Below, one piece after another: positions 1-11,630 of a stretch of 62,000 nucleotides of DNA (position 1 is the first letter of the stretch; every line of letters starts with the position of its first letter). The stretch spans positions 148,383,640 to 148,445,639 of the forward strand of contig CM043955.1 in NCBI GenBank assembly GCA_014529385.2, in the 5' to 3' direction. The DNA is from Adiantum capillus-veneris (lineage: Eukaryota; Streptophyta; Polypodiopsida; Polypodiales; Pteridaceae). A program made the translations under genes and the position numbers. The notes below the pieces were generated by a model. That model had not been told where the DNA came from. It ran no database searches and saw nothing but the letters and a program-made list of their open reading frames with translations.

Positions 1-673
1 CTAAGAAAATCAAATATTGAGGGGTCTAAAAAAATATGTACATGTCAAATATAAATAATATAGGTGGAAAAAATATAAAGGGGTCAAAATAAATCTCTCT
101 CATTATAAGTCTACCATAAAAAGATGAATATTTTTGGTGTTCTAATTTATGAGAGTAAAAGAGAATAGATGTAGGAAGGAAAAATCACAATAGTGAAAAA
201 ATATATACATAAGTAAAACTAGTTTTTTTGGATTTTTGTTGGGCTGGAGTTACACCAAAAATAAGAGAAGCTTGCATGAAATTATTTTTATATGGAATAA
301 AGAGTATGCAAAATGGTAAGAAAAAATATGGTAATGGTGAGTCAATGTACATAGCATAAATAACACACACCTAAATACAAATTTTTTAATAAATACCAAA
401 ATCATTATGAAAAATCCTTATATTTAGACCCTATATACAATGAAATATTTACGCACAAATGAGCCATAATATACTTATATTTTTTATATTTTTTGTCTCA
501 ACTAGCCCAGTGACTAGCTAGCTGAGGGTTTTTAAGAAGATATGGGAAAAGTCCCCTAACTCACACACACCTATATACAGTGAAATGGTAGGGATAGCCA
601 CAGTGTTTGGATGATTTTGGTAGGGTGGGTTAACTCACTATGGCAATTACGGAGAGCCAAAAAACGGCTATCA
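1..673 (-). repeat. Partial LTR of the Gag-only element family
   Basis: From about 365 to 673 the sequence closely tracks the end of the nested-element LTRs at 38805-39113 and 44017-44325, including the shared AAAAAACGGCTATCA terminus. It lies in the same orientation, so the sense strand is minus. Positions 1-365 are AT-rich and resemble the same LTR only loosely. No polypyrimidine tract follows position 673, unlike the 3' LTR at 39113. This is therefore more likely the 5' LTR of a copy extending leftward out of the window, or a solo LTR, than a 3' LTR. It abuts the start of the next element at about 674. Confidence 0.75.
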
Positions 674-766
674 ATGGGTACTCCAATCTCTGCTTACTAC
701 TTTCAACCGAGTGTAAGTGTACCAGGGTTTTTTGAGACTGATTTGCAAGAAGCGAACATTGAAACT

Positions 767-3766
767 ATGGAATCAAATGGACCTTAAACATCCAAAATAG
801 CTATTCACGAGAGTGTAGCTGCTACCTCATTGAGTGGAACCAAGAGACCACCAATTAGACTTACAAATCCATCAACATTTCCAAAACATGTCTCGAACGG
901 GATTCCACCAGGATTTGCTCCAAGAAGAGAAGAAGGAACGAGGGATGTCTTTGTGAGAGACCCCAACACGCTAAGATGCATGGTTGAACCAAAACCAATG
1001 AGACCATATCAATTGGCCAAATGTGTCAAGAAGAAGTATGATGGGTTAAGGGATCCATACGTACATGCATCCTTGTTCAAACAAGTGTTAAGAGCCGAAC
1101 AAGTATTTTATTTTCATACAGAGTATGAGGGATTTGGCTTAACCTTGGAAGGGATAGCATTGAATTGGTTCCAACCATTGGGAAAAAATGCCTTCTCAAA
1201 CGTTGAACAACTGCTGCAAGAATTCGTTGTGGAATTGTCTAAAAGGGGAATCAAGCATAACACAGTGTCCCAAATCTATGCATTCAAGCAAAAAGAAGAT
1301 GAGAGAGTGAAGGAAGCATCACTACGTTTCAAACAATATATAGAGAGATTTCCGGAACGCGAGTTACCGCAGGATGAAAGATTATCAATTCTCTTCATAG
1401 AGGGTTTGAAAAATTAAACTCTCAAGAAAGATTTGCACTTAAAAGGATGTACATCCTTTGAACAAGTCACGAGAGAAGCGTTATACCTAGTTGACAATTG
1501 TAAAGCCTATGGCGAGGACATTGGTGATACAAAGATCACTATGGATAATGCTCTTTTAGCATCTAGTAAAACCAACACAAGGCAATTGGTTATGTCTCAA
1601 TTAATGACCAACCTAGATCAGCTAGCAGCGCAAGTAGCACAACGAATAAAATGGTGTGCAATTGAGCAAAAATGGACCAATCATGAGATGAATGAGTGCT
1701 ACTATAATCAAACCTACACGAGGGGGATACTATTTGGACATCAAATAAAAAAACAAATGCCATTACCAAATCATCCATTAATTCAAAATAGGGTTGTATC
1801 AAGGGCTTTACAAAGAGCTGAGGTATCACAACCTAGGTTAGGGCAAGAACCTATGAGAAAGATCTATTCATTGAATGAGGACATTCTGATGTTCATAGCC
1901 AATCACAACCGTAGACCAAAGACCATTCTGGCTAAGCAAGAACAACCATCAATTGTGCCACCAGTGACTCAACAAGATGGACCATGCTACAAGTGTGGAG
2001 GTAACCATTGGGCCAAGAATTGTTCTCGTGTAGAGATAATTGGATATTGTTCTGAGTGTGCCATTACACACATTGTTCCAAATTGTCCAAAACACCCAAA
2101 CAAACAAAGGAAAACAACAATGAATGTTGTGGGAGTGTTACCCTCTCCAAGTGGATCAGAGGCAGGACCCAAAATTCATGTGAAGGTAGTGACTAGAGCA
2201 CAAGCAAAAGAAAATGCTAAGGACCAAGCTAATGAGGAGAGAGATCAACAACCCAAACAAGGGGAAACAACTAGTGTGTCAGTGAGGACTGGGAGAAAAT
2301 CGTGGAAAGCCAAAAGAGACAGAATTAAAGCAAAAACAATTACAAATCAAACTGCACTACAAACAAAATTACAAGAGACAAAGGAGCAGTTAAAACAAGA
2401 ACGGGAAAACAAAACGGTGATGAGCGATAAGAAACCAAGGAAGGCGTCTTCCGGAGGATCTGTGTTGGTAGACAAAGTCCTAGAGCCATTAGATGCTACA
2501 CTGGAAGCATATGAGGCTAGATTGAAACCCAACCAAACCCTAGAGCAACGTGGGATGAAATATCCTCATGCTGAGGTAGAGACTAAGAGGTTGAAAATGT
2601 GTAAGGAATTGGTAAAAAATGCACAGGCAATGATGGAGCCTGAAGCACCAATTTCACCTCCAAAAACAAAACCAAAAAGTGTTGGATTTGAAATGCCTAA
2701 GGCAAAGGTTGTCGAAACATTAACTCAAAGAAACATGGAGCTAGAATCACAAAAGTATATCAAAGCAAAGACTGCAACACAAGATACCAACAACCTAGAA
2801 ATTCAACTAGGTGATCAAGTAGTGGCCAACACCACTAATGATGCAAGGTCGAGATCACAATTTATGGCACCTATCCCAGAGATAGATGAGCCATGGCCAA
2901 ATGAATTGTGGGAAGCAATTAGAAGTGCAAAAGATGGAATTGCGTCTTTCCAATCTGCACCCATAATTGAGGTCAATACAGGGCATGAAGTCTATCAGGG
3001 AGACATTCAATCTCTAAACGGAGATGAAGGGACGGAAGTTTCAATTGAAAGCAAACCAGAGTCCTTGAAGACCTTACCCTCATACATAGGAGAACATGAG
3101 ACAGACTCAGAGACTAGAGTGGTGCCATCTCAGAGAAAAGCCATAGCCAAGATGATGGATACAAAGAGTATGCAAGAGTTGATGTCGACTCCAATACAGT
3201 GCACCATTACTCTATCTAAACTGCTTAAGATTAGACCACATGTATGGGATGAAGCAGGCAAAAAATTGGGGAAGATGGGATTAAAGATACCTCTTCAAGA
3301 TCTACCCTCAAATGAACAATCAAACAAAACTCAACAAGAAAGTGCAGACGCTAAACCTGTGCCAATAAACAAGGTGGGGGAATATTGCGAAGGAGAAGAA
3401 GGAAAAACCACCTTACCTGTGGAATACAAAGGAGTTAAAACATTGGCTATACTTGATAGTGGGACTGGAGTAGCCATAGCCACAAAAGACATTTGGGAAA
3501 AATGGGGTAGACCAGCGCTTAGAAAAACTAGAATGAAGCTGCAACTTGCAGATGGATACATGGAAAAAGCTCTGCGTATCCTAGAGCAAATTATTGTGAC
3601 TTCTTGTGGAATTGAATATGAACATACATTTGCAATAGTAGATTTTGGAAAAGGGAACAATTTTAATATCATTTTAGGAAGGCCTTTCATGCGTCAACTT
3701 AAGATAGTTCAAGATTGGGGCTATGACTATATCTACTTGAGACATAAAAGATCACCACAAAAATAA
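767..3766 (+). pseudogene. LTR-retroelement Gag plus retropepsin frame, two in-frame stops
   Basis: One continuous frame runs from ATG 767 to TAA 3764-3766 and is broken only by TAA 785-787 and TAA 1415-1417. The first part (about 830-1500) has a retrotransposon Gag capsid-like fold: a Trp-containing ALNWFQPLG segment, FVVELSKRG, then RFKQYIERFPE and a LFIEGLK helix. A CCHC zinc knuckle (C-x2-C-x4-H-x4-C) lies at 1985-2023 and a second Cys/His cluster follows at 2044-2090. A long Lys/Glu-rich linker precedes an aspartic protease domain around 3420-3700, with the catalytic LDSGTG at about 3451-3468 and a downstream ILGRPF flap-type motif. No reverse transcriptase or integrase follows. Family membership as a Ty3-like Gag-Pro is established knowledge. 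Calling it non-autonomous is inference. The upstream ATG is soon stopped, so the true initiation point is uncertain. Confidence 0.8.
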
Positions 3767-3792
3767 GCATAAAAGACCATAGCTATAGAGAT

Positions 3793-4278
3793 GTGAATAG
3801 AACTCCTTTAGAAGAGATTGACTCTACTATAGACAATGGGAAAGAGATACCTGCGTGGCTACAAACCAAACAAGAACTTTGGATGTGTGGTGCTTCGAAG
3901 TGTGGAAGCTCAGTGAAGGAGGATTGCATCCTAGAAAGATCAATGAACGATGAAGCTTACATACCGGAACCCTTTCCAGAGCAATTATTTGAACCCTTTG
4001 GATGGGATCAAATACTGGCGACTCTTGATGTGTGTGTGAATGAGGTGACTCCGACTAAATTTTGTGATGAGGAAGGGTATGATATAACTCCCGTATTTAC
4101 GATAAAGGTGTTGAAGGAAGATAACGAGATTTGTGAGTGTGAAGGCAGAAAAGGTGAAACAAATAGCTATGTCATGGAGCATGATGCCAAGGTGCACATG
4201 AAGAAAGCAGAGCAACAACGAGAATATGTCATCATTGACATACCTATAGAATCGACAAAAGCTATTTCAAAGAAGTAG
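3793..4278 (+). CDS. Unidentified acidic ORF downstream of Gag-Pro
   Basis: This is a 161-codon open frame in a different phase from the Gag-Pro frame and starts 27 nt after its stop. It is acidic, with phrases such as PEPFPEQLFEPFGWDQIL and DEEGYDITPVF, and has no domain I recognise. The first codon used is GTG-like rather than ATG, so it is probably the continuation of the retroelement polyprotein after a frameshift, not an independent gene. It may correspond to a linker that precedes the second protease-like segment at 4440. No membrane segment or zinc motif is visible. Confidence 0.45.
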   Translation: MNRTPLEEIDSTIDNGKEIPAWLQTKQELWMCGASKCGSSVKEDCILERSMNDEAYIPEPFPEQLFEPFGWDQILATLDVCVNEVTPTKFCDEEGYDITPVFTIKVLKEDNEICECEGRKGETNSYVMEHDAKVHMKKAEQQREYVIIDIPIESTKAISKK

Positions 4279-4439
4279 ACTCCAAAAAAAGTGCAAATGA
4301 AAGCAAATGAAGGAGAAAAGATTCCAAGTTCAACAACAAATCTTCAACAAGTGCAAGATCAAGACAAGAACAAGGATAGAGAAAAAGATCGATTGTCTCC
4401 TATGGCGATCAAATTCAGCATACGCGGAGAAACATGACT

Positions 4440-4800
4440 CAAAATCACATGTTTAGCTGTGATAAATCCAGAAGCAACAAAGAATCTAATGACTTATGGA
4501 ACGTGGATCATGATGGGAAAGCCACCAATCAATGAGCTAGAAGAAACAGTTTACACAAGTTCAAAAATGCTGATTCCTAGCTTTGGAGTGGCAGAAGCTG
4601 TGCTCAAATTGAATACCGGGTAGTATAAAGATACTTTCCACATAATCATGATGGGAAAGCCACCAATCAATGAGCTAGAAGAAACAGTTTACACAAGTTC
4701 AAAAATGCCGATTCCTAGCTTTGGAGTGGCAGAAGCTGTGCTCAAATTGAATACCGGGTAGTATAAAGATACTTTCCACATAATCAACTCCCATCATATC
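4440..4800 (+). pseudogene. Second retropepsin-like segment of the same element
   Basis: In frame translation reads KITCLAVINPEATKNLMTYG and continues with GKPPINELEETVYTSS and FGVAEAVLKL. Its placement and wording resemble the segment at 14790-14970, which reads ALLDMDAKYNLLSYGVWCKL. Both look like degenerate aspartic-protease-type strands, but no intact DSG triad is present here. The segment contains the 138-bp tandem duplication described separately, and each copy carries an in-frame TAG. It is probably decayed polyprotein sequence of the element that starts at 767. Confidence 0.4.
4507..4782 (+). repeat. 138-bp tandem duplication (two copies)
   Basis: Copy 1 is 4507-4644 and copy 2 is 4645-4782. 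They are nearly identical (one visible difference, ATGCTG versus ATGCCG). The unit is 46 codons long, so the reading frame is preserved, but both copies contain TAG within AATACCGGGTAGTATAAAG. Confidence 0.9.
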
Positions 4801-4809
4801 AAAGAGTCT

Positions 4810-6135
4810 TTGGTCCTGACAGAAAGATGGAGGAACGTCTTCTTTCAACAACAATCAAAAGCTTCAACAACAACAACGGTGAGACTCCATGAAGCTTCTC
4901 AAATCCATGCAGAGAAGAAATCGCCAACCATCACGGAAAAAGGTAAAGCAAAGGTAAACATTGAAGTATATCAACCTCGCCAGACGACTTTATCTTCAAC
5001 GAGCTTCCATCAAATTTTCCACGAAGCCTCTACATCAAGAGCCACACAATAAAAAATGCAATGGAAACCAAAGCAAAAAGTCTATCAACCAAAGTTTCCA
5101 TCACAAAAAAGCATCCAAAAGAAGCCAAAGTATGTCAAGCAGGTGTTGGTATCCAAAGAGCACATCCAAGTCAAAGACCCAGTTTGGATACATGAAACAC
5201 GGGTTCAACCACAACAACAAAAGGTGACAGGGTGGATAGCATCGAATGAGTCAATCACAATTCAAGGCTACTTCCAAGGAAACATTAATGTTTGGGCCAA
5301 AAAGCCTAAAGTAACAACCTGGATGTACTCATGTCAAGAAAGAAGTTCTACAATGAGCGAACCAAGCTATCAACGGAATAAAAACAACTCAAGCAGGAGA
5401 AAGAACAACAAAAAAGGACAAAAGAAAAGACCTTCCAATAAAGCAACACAGCAAGTATGGGTACCAAAGTCAAACTTCAATGAAGCTACCCAACACAAAC
5501 AGATGCAGCAGCGGATGGTTCTTGTCAAGCTACTTGAAGCACAAGGATTCTATGAAGGTAACACCCACATATGGTTACCCAAAATAGTTGCTTAACCTAG
5601 AGCCACTAAGACCAACCAAGTAGCAAAGGACCCCACACAAAGACAATCAACAACAACAAAGAGCCAATGGAGACCAATTACAACCAAGGCTGCTGCAATC
5701 TACAGATGGATACCTTGTCATCAATTACAAAAGTAAGGCTTTTACAACGGAAATCATCAGGTTTGGATACCAAATCCTAGTGTCCATCAAATTGTAGAAG
5801 AAGATAAAATGCCAAAGACGGTCACACAAGGACCAAAAACAAGATGGGTTCCAAAATTGCTAGTGGAAACTCAATCACAAAGAACCCACACATCTCGACA
5901 ATCGCTTCTCATGGAAATTAATGCAAAGGCTACATCAAGCCCTATCAGAGCTGAAGGACTTTTTTTACAAAGAAGTATCAACATACAACAAGCAAGTCAA
6001 GAGGAGCCAAAATATGCCAACCTACTCGACAAAATGGTGGCATCCAAAGACCAACACAATGATAGAGTCCTTAATCTCAAGAACTTATGGCATTGGGTTT
6101 CAGGCCATGAACAGGTAAGTCCAAGTCGCCATTAA
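4810..6135 (+). pseudogene. W-x-P-K repeat protein region of LTR element, broken
   Basis: Several overlapping frames (4810-5052, 5056-5595, 5809-6135) encode a very basic Gln/Lys/Ser/Thr-rich protein with recurring Trp-centred motifs. Examples are QQVWVPK, GNTHIWLPK, YRWIPC, HQVWIPN and TRWVPK. A longer phrase, AQGFYEGNTHIWLPK, has a close partner, AQGYYEGNDHIWVPK, in the fossil at 15420-15470. W-V-P-K strings also occur in Gag regions of some plant copia elements (recalled from general knowledge), but here they follow a Gag-Pro frame. Stops at 5593, between 5596 and 5800, and after 6135 show decay. The function is unknown. The regular spacing suggests a structural or nucleic-acid-binding array (inference). 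Confidence 0.55.
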
Positions 6136-6647
6136 AAATACATGGCATAAAAGTCAAGAGTCGGGCATCTGAGCCACTAAATGAGCAAGGCATTCGTCCC
6201 AAAGCTTCTAGTAATATTCTTTGTGGTCTAAGAGTCTTAGCTATTCTAGGTACTGCTCAAGGTGGAGGAGTTGAACATATTTATGTTGTGTCGCTCATGC
6301 TGGTATAGGTGAGCATAAGAGTCCAAGTCTATGTATTTTAAGTTTGGTTAAGTGAAGAATAGAGTCCAAAAGACACTCACGCACTATGCATAGTGAGGAA
6401 TGAGTGGAGAAGCTTCTACATCAAAAACCCTTCTTGGAAACGTGCAAGCTATTGAGACGTCCTTTGATGTCACATGTGCTACATTTGTTCCTTGAAGCAC
6501 CCATCAACTCCATCTTTTACACTACATGCTTTTGTTTGAAAACTTCTCATTAGCATATAGAGTGTCCCATAATTGGCACTTACATTAGGCACTCTTCCTT
6601 TGTTTCTCCCAAGCACTCACCTTGCATGACAGGTACTTCGAGTCAAA
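6136..6647. other. Non-coding stretch inside the LTR element
   Basis: No open frame of note. Scattered words such as GGTACTTCGAGTC before 6648 look like the spacer that precedes the 3' end of plant LTR elements. Nothing else is recognised. Confidence 0.4.
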
Positions 6648-7350
6648 ATGCTCAACTCCAATAAGAGCGTATACCAAAGGCACTTTTTTCCCACTGGGTT
6701 TTTCCCTTTGGTCATCCAGGTTTTAAGACCCTCATCTAGACCTCATCATCAACTTCTTGTATATATTCCTTCTACATTGAACAATAAGGAAAGGGCTACC
6801 CAATCCATAAACAACAACTTGGAACAAAAACAGCAGGTCTCCATATGCTTATCAAGAGCATCTTTTATCTTCCAGGGTGACAACAAAGCTCCATCCAACA
6901 ATGGCAAGTCAAAGAATGGCCTACAACATCAAGCAATGAGAAATTTAGCAAGCAAGCTATCCACAACAATCAAAAATAGCTCACACAGTGCTTCAACATT
7001 GGTGACCTATTGCAGACAAATCAAATTGCAGTGGACCTTGAGAGAATATCTATCATAAAGTCCACACCACAAGGAGGATCAGTTCTACACGATCAAACAC
7101 TTCAACATCAATCTTTACGGCAACTAAGATTGACAACCAAGAGGCGAATGCAAACAAAAAGAAACGTTGCCTCGATAATCAAAGATCAAATCATGTATCA
7201 ACAACATGACAACTATGCATCACTCAAGGAAGGGGGGGCGTCATCAACGACAACGGGCTTCCCAAGATGAAGACCCACCTTGAAGACAAAGCTAAAGACA
7301 ACCCTATGAAAAGACTGCACAAGGTCGTGTCAAGGGACGACACGAGCTAG
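6648..7350 (+). other. 3' untranslated region of LTR element with CCCACTGGGTTTTTCC motif
   Basis: At about 6685-6715 the sequence contains TTTTTTCCCACTGGGTTTTT followed by CCCTTTGGTCATCCAGG. This resembles the conserved motif that many plant LTR retrotransposons carry just upstream of their polypurine tract. Open frames across 6648-7270 exist but are Gln/Ser/Asn-rich and not recognisable, so I treat the region as untranslated or decayed. It leads directly to the polypurine tract at 7351. Confidence 0.5.
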
Positions 7351-8200
7351 GAAGGGGGGAGTTTTTGGAGGTGATAACAACATACAAGTGCCCACCTAGC
7401 CAAGGCGCCTTTGAGTCAGCCGGCCAAAGTTTTGATGTGGTCACATTATTTTTCCGATGTTTAATACATCAAACCCTGTAAAAGTCTAATGACAATCGCC
7501 TATGTCAAGTCTGAGTCAAAGATGTAATTTTTCCAATGATGTATGTAAAGGTCCATGAGAAGTTGGCCGCCGGCCACTTTAGAAAGCCCTAGGTATATAA
7601 TACACTAAGGTTAGTGGGAAAGGGAGATCATTTTTTGAAGATAAGGGACTACTGCGTTATGTACAGAGAGCTACCTCTTTGCTCCAACTTGTAATCATCG
7701 CTTCTGTGGCTACGGTAATCCAAATTCAGTTTTGTTTCTTGCATTGTGTTCCTCTTACTCTGCTCTTTCATTCAAGTGTAAGCATTCAAGATTCGTTGAA
7801 GGTTTCAGACGCATCCGTTTAGGCCTTAAATTGCTGTTTTGAGTGTTTATATGCGTATTTTATGTTGTTTTGACCCTAGGAGAGGCTTTAGGGACCCTAA
7901 AACGACCCATTAGGATCACCTGTTCGCTGTTTTTGCTGACTTTGGGATGAACGATCGCGATGGTGTACCTCTCCAGAATGCTATGACAGTGATAGGATAT
8001 GTTCCTGATAGTACCCTGTAGCTTCCCTTCAAGTTTCGTGCGATTCTGATATGATTTGCATGGTGAACGGGCGTGATGACTGTAGAGCTGTGTAGAAGGA
8101 CATAGGCAGATTACTTGGCTTTAGTGCATTTGATTTGCTTGTAGAGTTAGTAGTTGCATCTCTTCAAGTTCACTTCATTAGGATTGACACCCTAGTGAGT
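7351..8200 (+). repeat. Polypurine tract and 3' LTR of the W-x-P-K element
   Basis: GAAGGGGGGA at 7351-7360 is a typical polypurine tract. A TG start is found at 7372 (TGATAACAACATAC). A TATA-like TATATAA lies at 7594-7600, about 220 bp into the LTR, with transcribed-type sequence beyond. The right boundary is not fixed because I found no matching terminal CA with a target duplication; 8200 is approximate. The 5' LTR is not in the window, so either it was displaced by the LTR at 1-673 or it lies outside. Confidence 0.5.
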
Positions 8201-8482
8201 TTCCATGCCTCATCCGAGTCGCTTCCCCTGTATTGATAATTTTATGTTGATGCTTGAGAGATATGCTATGGACGTCCGTTGTGGTGACCCGCAAACAACG
8301 ATCAATGTGCTCTACCTCATCAGGCAATGGGGGTTTTGAGCCAACCACACGAATTTTAACTACAGAGAACAAATGGAGAGAAACTAAGAGAGAATACTTA
8401 AATTTATATTGCCGGGAAAAAGATACAAAGATGCAATCTAAAAAAGATAGCATGAAAAAAAAAGATACAAAGCTTCAAGAAG

Positions 8483-9369
8483 CTAAAGCTTCCTGCATAC
8501 TCTGGTTTTTGGGGGGAGTATGCCAGTACTTTCTTTGGGGTCCTGGGACAACTCATCCTCCATCTGATCTTTTCTCTTCTTCCACATCTCCATCGCTACA
8601 AATTGCAGGGTTGATTCCATTTCAGGATCCTCTACCACAGCTACACTATCCTCCTTATAGGCACCAGTACCTGGGCAGCATATTGTGACCACAATGAACA
8701 CGGTGACCATGATTTAGACATGGGAGGAGACAGATATACAAAACTGACATTACCTTGGTTGCTTGTGGACGGAGTTGTCTCCTTCAAAACGTCGGTCACC
8801 ACCCTCAATAGTTTTCCCACCTTCAAAGTTCTTGTACTTCAGCAGCATGACGTCAAGGTCAAATACCTTGTCCACATCGTGCATGAACGATGTGGAAGCT
8901 TCTTTCTCAGCCACTAGCTCAGCTGAACCAACACACACAATTAATCTTCACAACAATAGATTAGCATAAGTTCTATTGTATAAAATGACCAACCTACCTT
9001 CAAGCTCCTCATAAGAATTCCCAAGTGCCTAGCATCTTGCTATATGGGTTATCTCCCATTTACAGTCTGGTACAACACACTTGGGATTAGTCGCACTCAC
9101 CAGTGAAAAGCAGAACAGATGGTATTTGTGGGCACACGAAGCTGAAAGACCCCGACCGCATATTTGCCCGACAGTTCTTGACCACATGCCACACAATTTC
9201 CAGACAATAATACAATATCCACACTAAATTTAGACTTGGAAGGTGGAGTGGACACAAGAAGGGCCCTGCCCTCTCTTTTCATGAACTTGCTGGACCCCTT
9301 CATGAAGGAGGCCTGCCTTCTGAACTCACCAAGGTCCCTGTCCATTTCTTGAACTGTTTTCTGTACAAA
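8483..9369 (-). pseudogene. Gene A: zinc-finger-like spliced gene, decayed
   Basis: The minus strand has an exon from 9369 (acceptor TTTCTAAG) to 8998 (donor GAAG/GTAGGT) and a second from 8922 (acceptor GGTTCAG) to 8754 (donor CCAAG/GTAATG). The splice joint between them is in phase. A possible last exon lies at about 8680-8483. The product starts FVQKTVQEMDRDLGEFRRQA, has the Cys pair CVACGQ, then KCVVPDCKWEITHIARC, a Cys/His cluster that could bind zinc, and a Glu-rich tail (YEELEAELVAEKE). Lesions are a frameshift near 9100 and TAG at 9029-9031. The second-to-third exon joint is out of phase, so the end is unsure. No family is recognised. It lies head-to-head with gene B across the minisatellite. 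Confidence 0.45.
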
Positions 9370-9408
9370 CTTAGAAACAAAGGAAGATTATTGCATAACC
9401 AACCATAA

Positions 9409-10016
9409 TAAGCAGGCACTTGCAAGCACCATGGAGCACTTGCTGGAACATTCAAGTACTTGGAGACACTTGCAAGTGCCTGCAAGTGCTCTATCTGTCC
9501 ACTTGCAGCACTTTGAAAGGCACTTGCTAGCACTTGGAAGCTCTTTTTAGCACTTTGAAGAACTTGCATGGTTTTAAAAGTGGTTAAAAGTGCTTAAAAG
9601 TGCTTCAAAGTGCTTCAAAGTGCTTTGAACTGATCGCAGAATAAACTTTTAAGCACTTTGAAAGCATTTTTAAGCAAATTTAAGCACTTTGAAGCACTTT
9701 CAACCGCTTGCAAAGTCCTGCAAGTGCTTGAAGGTGCTTCAAAGTGCTTTAATATCCTTGCAGGTGGTTCAAAGTGCTTGCAAGTACATAAAAGTTAGGC
9801 ACTTTTTAGCACTTGCTAGCATTTGTAGGTGTTTACAAGTGCTTGGAAGTGCTTCCAGGTGCTCAATCTGTCCACTTGTAGCACTTTGAAAGGCACTTGC
9901 TAGCACTTCGAACCTCTTTTTAGCACTATGAATCAATTTCAAGCACTTGCAGGGTCTTAAAATTGGTTAAAAGTGCTTTAAAGTGCTTAAACGTCCCTCA
10001 AAGTGCTTTGAAGTGA
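9409..10016. repeat. AAGTGCTT/AAGCACTT minisatellite
   Basis: About 600 bp are built from short variants of AAAGTGCTT and its complement AAGCACTTT, in both orientations. A larger duplication is superimposed: 9490-9620 and 9858-9990 share CTGTCCACTTG, AGCACTTTGAAAGGCACTTG, CTAGCACTT and CTCTTTTTAGCACT in the same order. The array separates the putative starts of gene A (minus) and gene B (plus), or lies in a first intron of B. Confidence 0.85.
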
Positions 10017-10020
10017 TTGA

Positions 10021-11111
10021 AGAAAGAGGAATATAGACTTCTCAGATGATGCAGATGTGCCAGAAAGTAGTCCCTGTGCAACTAAATGTAAAGCCAAAGA
10101 GGATGTGTCTTCTCTGGAAGACCCAGCTGCAACTGATGAGAGGCTGTTTGATTTTGCAGCATCTTGTGGTGCTGGGGACAAGTTTGATCTAGTTCATTCT
10201 ATGTTTAATCCAAAGTTTGACATTGAAGACCTGTTAGCTCAACACAGTAATTTCTTGCAGTCCTACAAAGATAAGTTTGAAGTGATGGTGCAGGTAGGGA
10301 GGGTTGTTCTGCCCACTATGACTCTTGTGCATTTAAATGACTGTGGTGGAAAGGGACAGGGACTGAAGAAGTATAGGGAATTACCACCTTCTTGCCGACA
10401 TTCAACCTGCCCTTTGCACCAAAAAGAATGCAAACTCATTCAAGAAGCTTTTGGCTTTATGATTTACCTGAACAGCCTGTTTGGATTCCTCATGCAGAAT
10501 CTTGATGAGGTGTTAGAGGAGCAGGATGCAGCACTAGATGAATAATGCGAGGAGACAACTCATATACAAGAAGTCGAGGAGGTTGAAGATACAATCAACC
10601 TTGAGGTTGAGGAAATTGAAGTACAAAGAAGTAAGATGCTCTCTGTGAAAACCACAGAAATCAAACTTCCATTGGATGTCAGTAACTTCACTGAGAAGCA
10701 TGCTCAGATGATGTTGCCTGATGTGCCTGACTTCAGGATTGGAGACAGGACCTATATCTTCTTACATGATGTGAAAAGCATCTTTTATTTAAGGGAGGAT
10801 TTCTCCCTGGCTATTATTTCCAGAGTCCAAGAGGAGAGGAGTGGATTTGTTTCAGAGGATAGTAGTGATGATGAGGCAATGGAAACATCCAGCAATCCAA
10901 TGGAATGCCTCCGAAGATGCTTTGAGAAAGCTGAAAAATACAAGAAGACACTACCTGATGAAGCCACCTTCCAAGCAATAAGACAAAGCCTAAGACCATC
11001 AACAAGTAACAAAGAAGTGGAGGATTGGTTTAACCATTCAGGTCAGGGGTCAACTACATCTGTAGACCTGTGGCAGGAAAACCTCTTTCTGCAGGGTGAG
11101 AACTTCATGGT

Positions 11112-11176
<65 letters not shown>

Positions 11177-11630
11177 TGTCACTTTTGACATGATATTGCA
11201 GTCTTGGATTGCTGACAAGGATGACTTCCTTCGGCAGCGGACTCGAGAGTATCGTGGAAGGGATGCAGCCCTAGCACAGTACCTTTCAAAGCTTTGCGAG
11301 TCGCCGATAGTAGTTTTTCACAATTCCATGTCACAAGAGGGCTCAATAGCAACTTACACATTCAAGACACTATCACGCTTCTTGGGTGGACCCGTGCTGC
11401 CCAAAAGTGCAGATAAAGTCATTCTTGTGGACAAAGTGTTTGCTAGAGACTGTTTTGGTTACTGCCCGGGCTATACACGTGGTCGGGCAGCATATTACTA
11501 CACCTACACAGCAATGGCACTAGCTCTTGGTAGACAAAACCCAGATGAACTTTTAGAGTATGGCAAACATCTCATGATTTGTTACAAGGGTGACGTGCCA
11601 AAATACAAAATTGAACCTTCAAAATCTTGA
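10021..11630 (+). pseudogene. Gene B: unidentified spliced gene, one in-frame stop
   Basis: An open frame from 10021 (alternatively from an acceptor ACTTCTCAG ending at 10045) runs to 11109 with a single TAA at 10543-10545. An intron with donor ATG/GTAACT and acceptor ATTGCAG spans 11110-11201, and the last exon is 11202-11630. The splice phase is 0 on both sides. About 505 codons in all. Seen in order: a basic RKRN start, acidic segments, a Cys/His cluster (CRHSTCPLHQKEC), a Glu-rich coiled stretch after the TAA, SEDSSDDEAMETSS, then a C-terminal domain rich in Tyr, Gly and Cys (CFGYCPGYTRGRAAYYYTYT). An optional in-phase 66-bp intron may lie at 10294-10359. I do not recognise the family. 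It converges on gene C with 63 bp between the stop codons. Acceptor choice at the 5' end and any earlier exon are uncertain. Confidence 0.55.
11114..11173. repeat. (CT)n microsatellite inside gene B intron
   Basis: Sixty bases of uninterrupted CT dinucleotides lie in the 92-bp intron 11110-11201, just after the donor, forming a long polypyrimidine run upstream of the acceptor. Confidence 0.95.

Noticed and set aside
9409-10016. CRISPR-like array
   Set aside because: The words vary in length, occur in both orientations and lack unique spacers; this is a eukaryotic minisatellite.
11100-11193. Leu/Ser repeat protein read through the CT tract
   Set aside because: The tract lies in an intron with good splice sites; the LSLSLS string is an artefact of reading the microsatellite.
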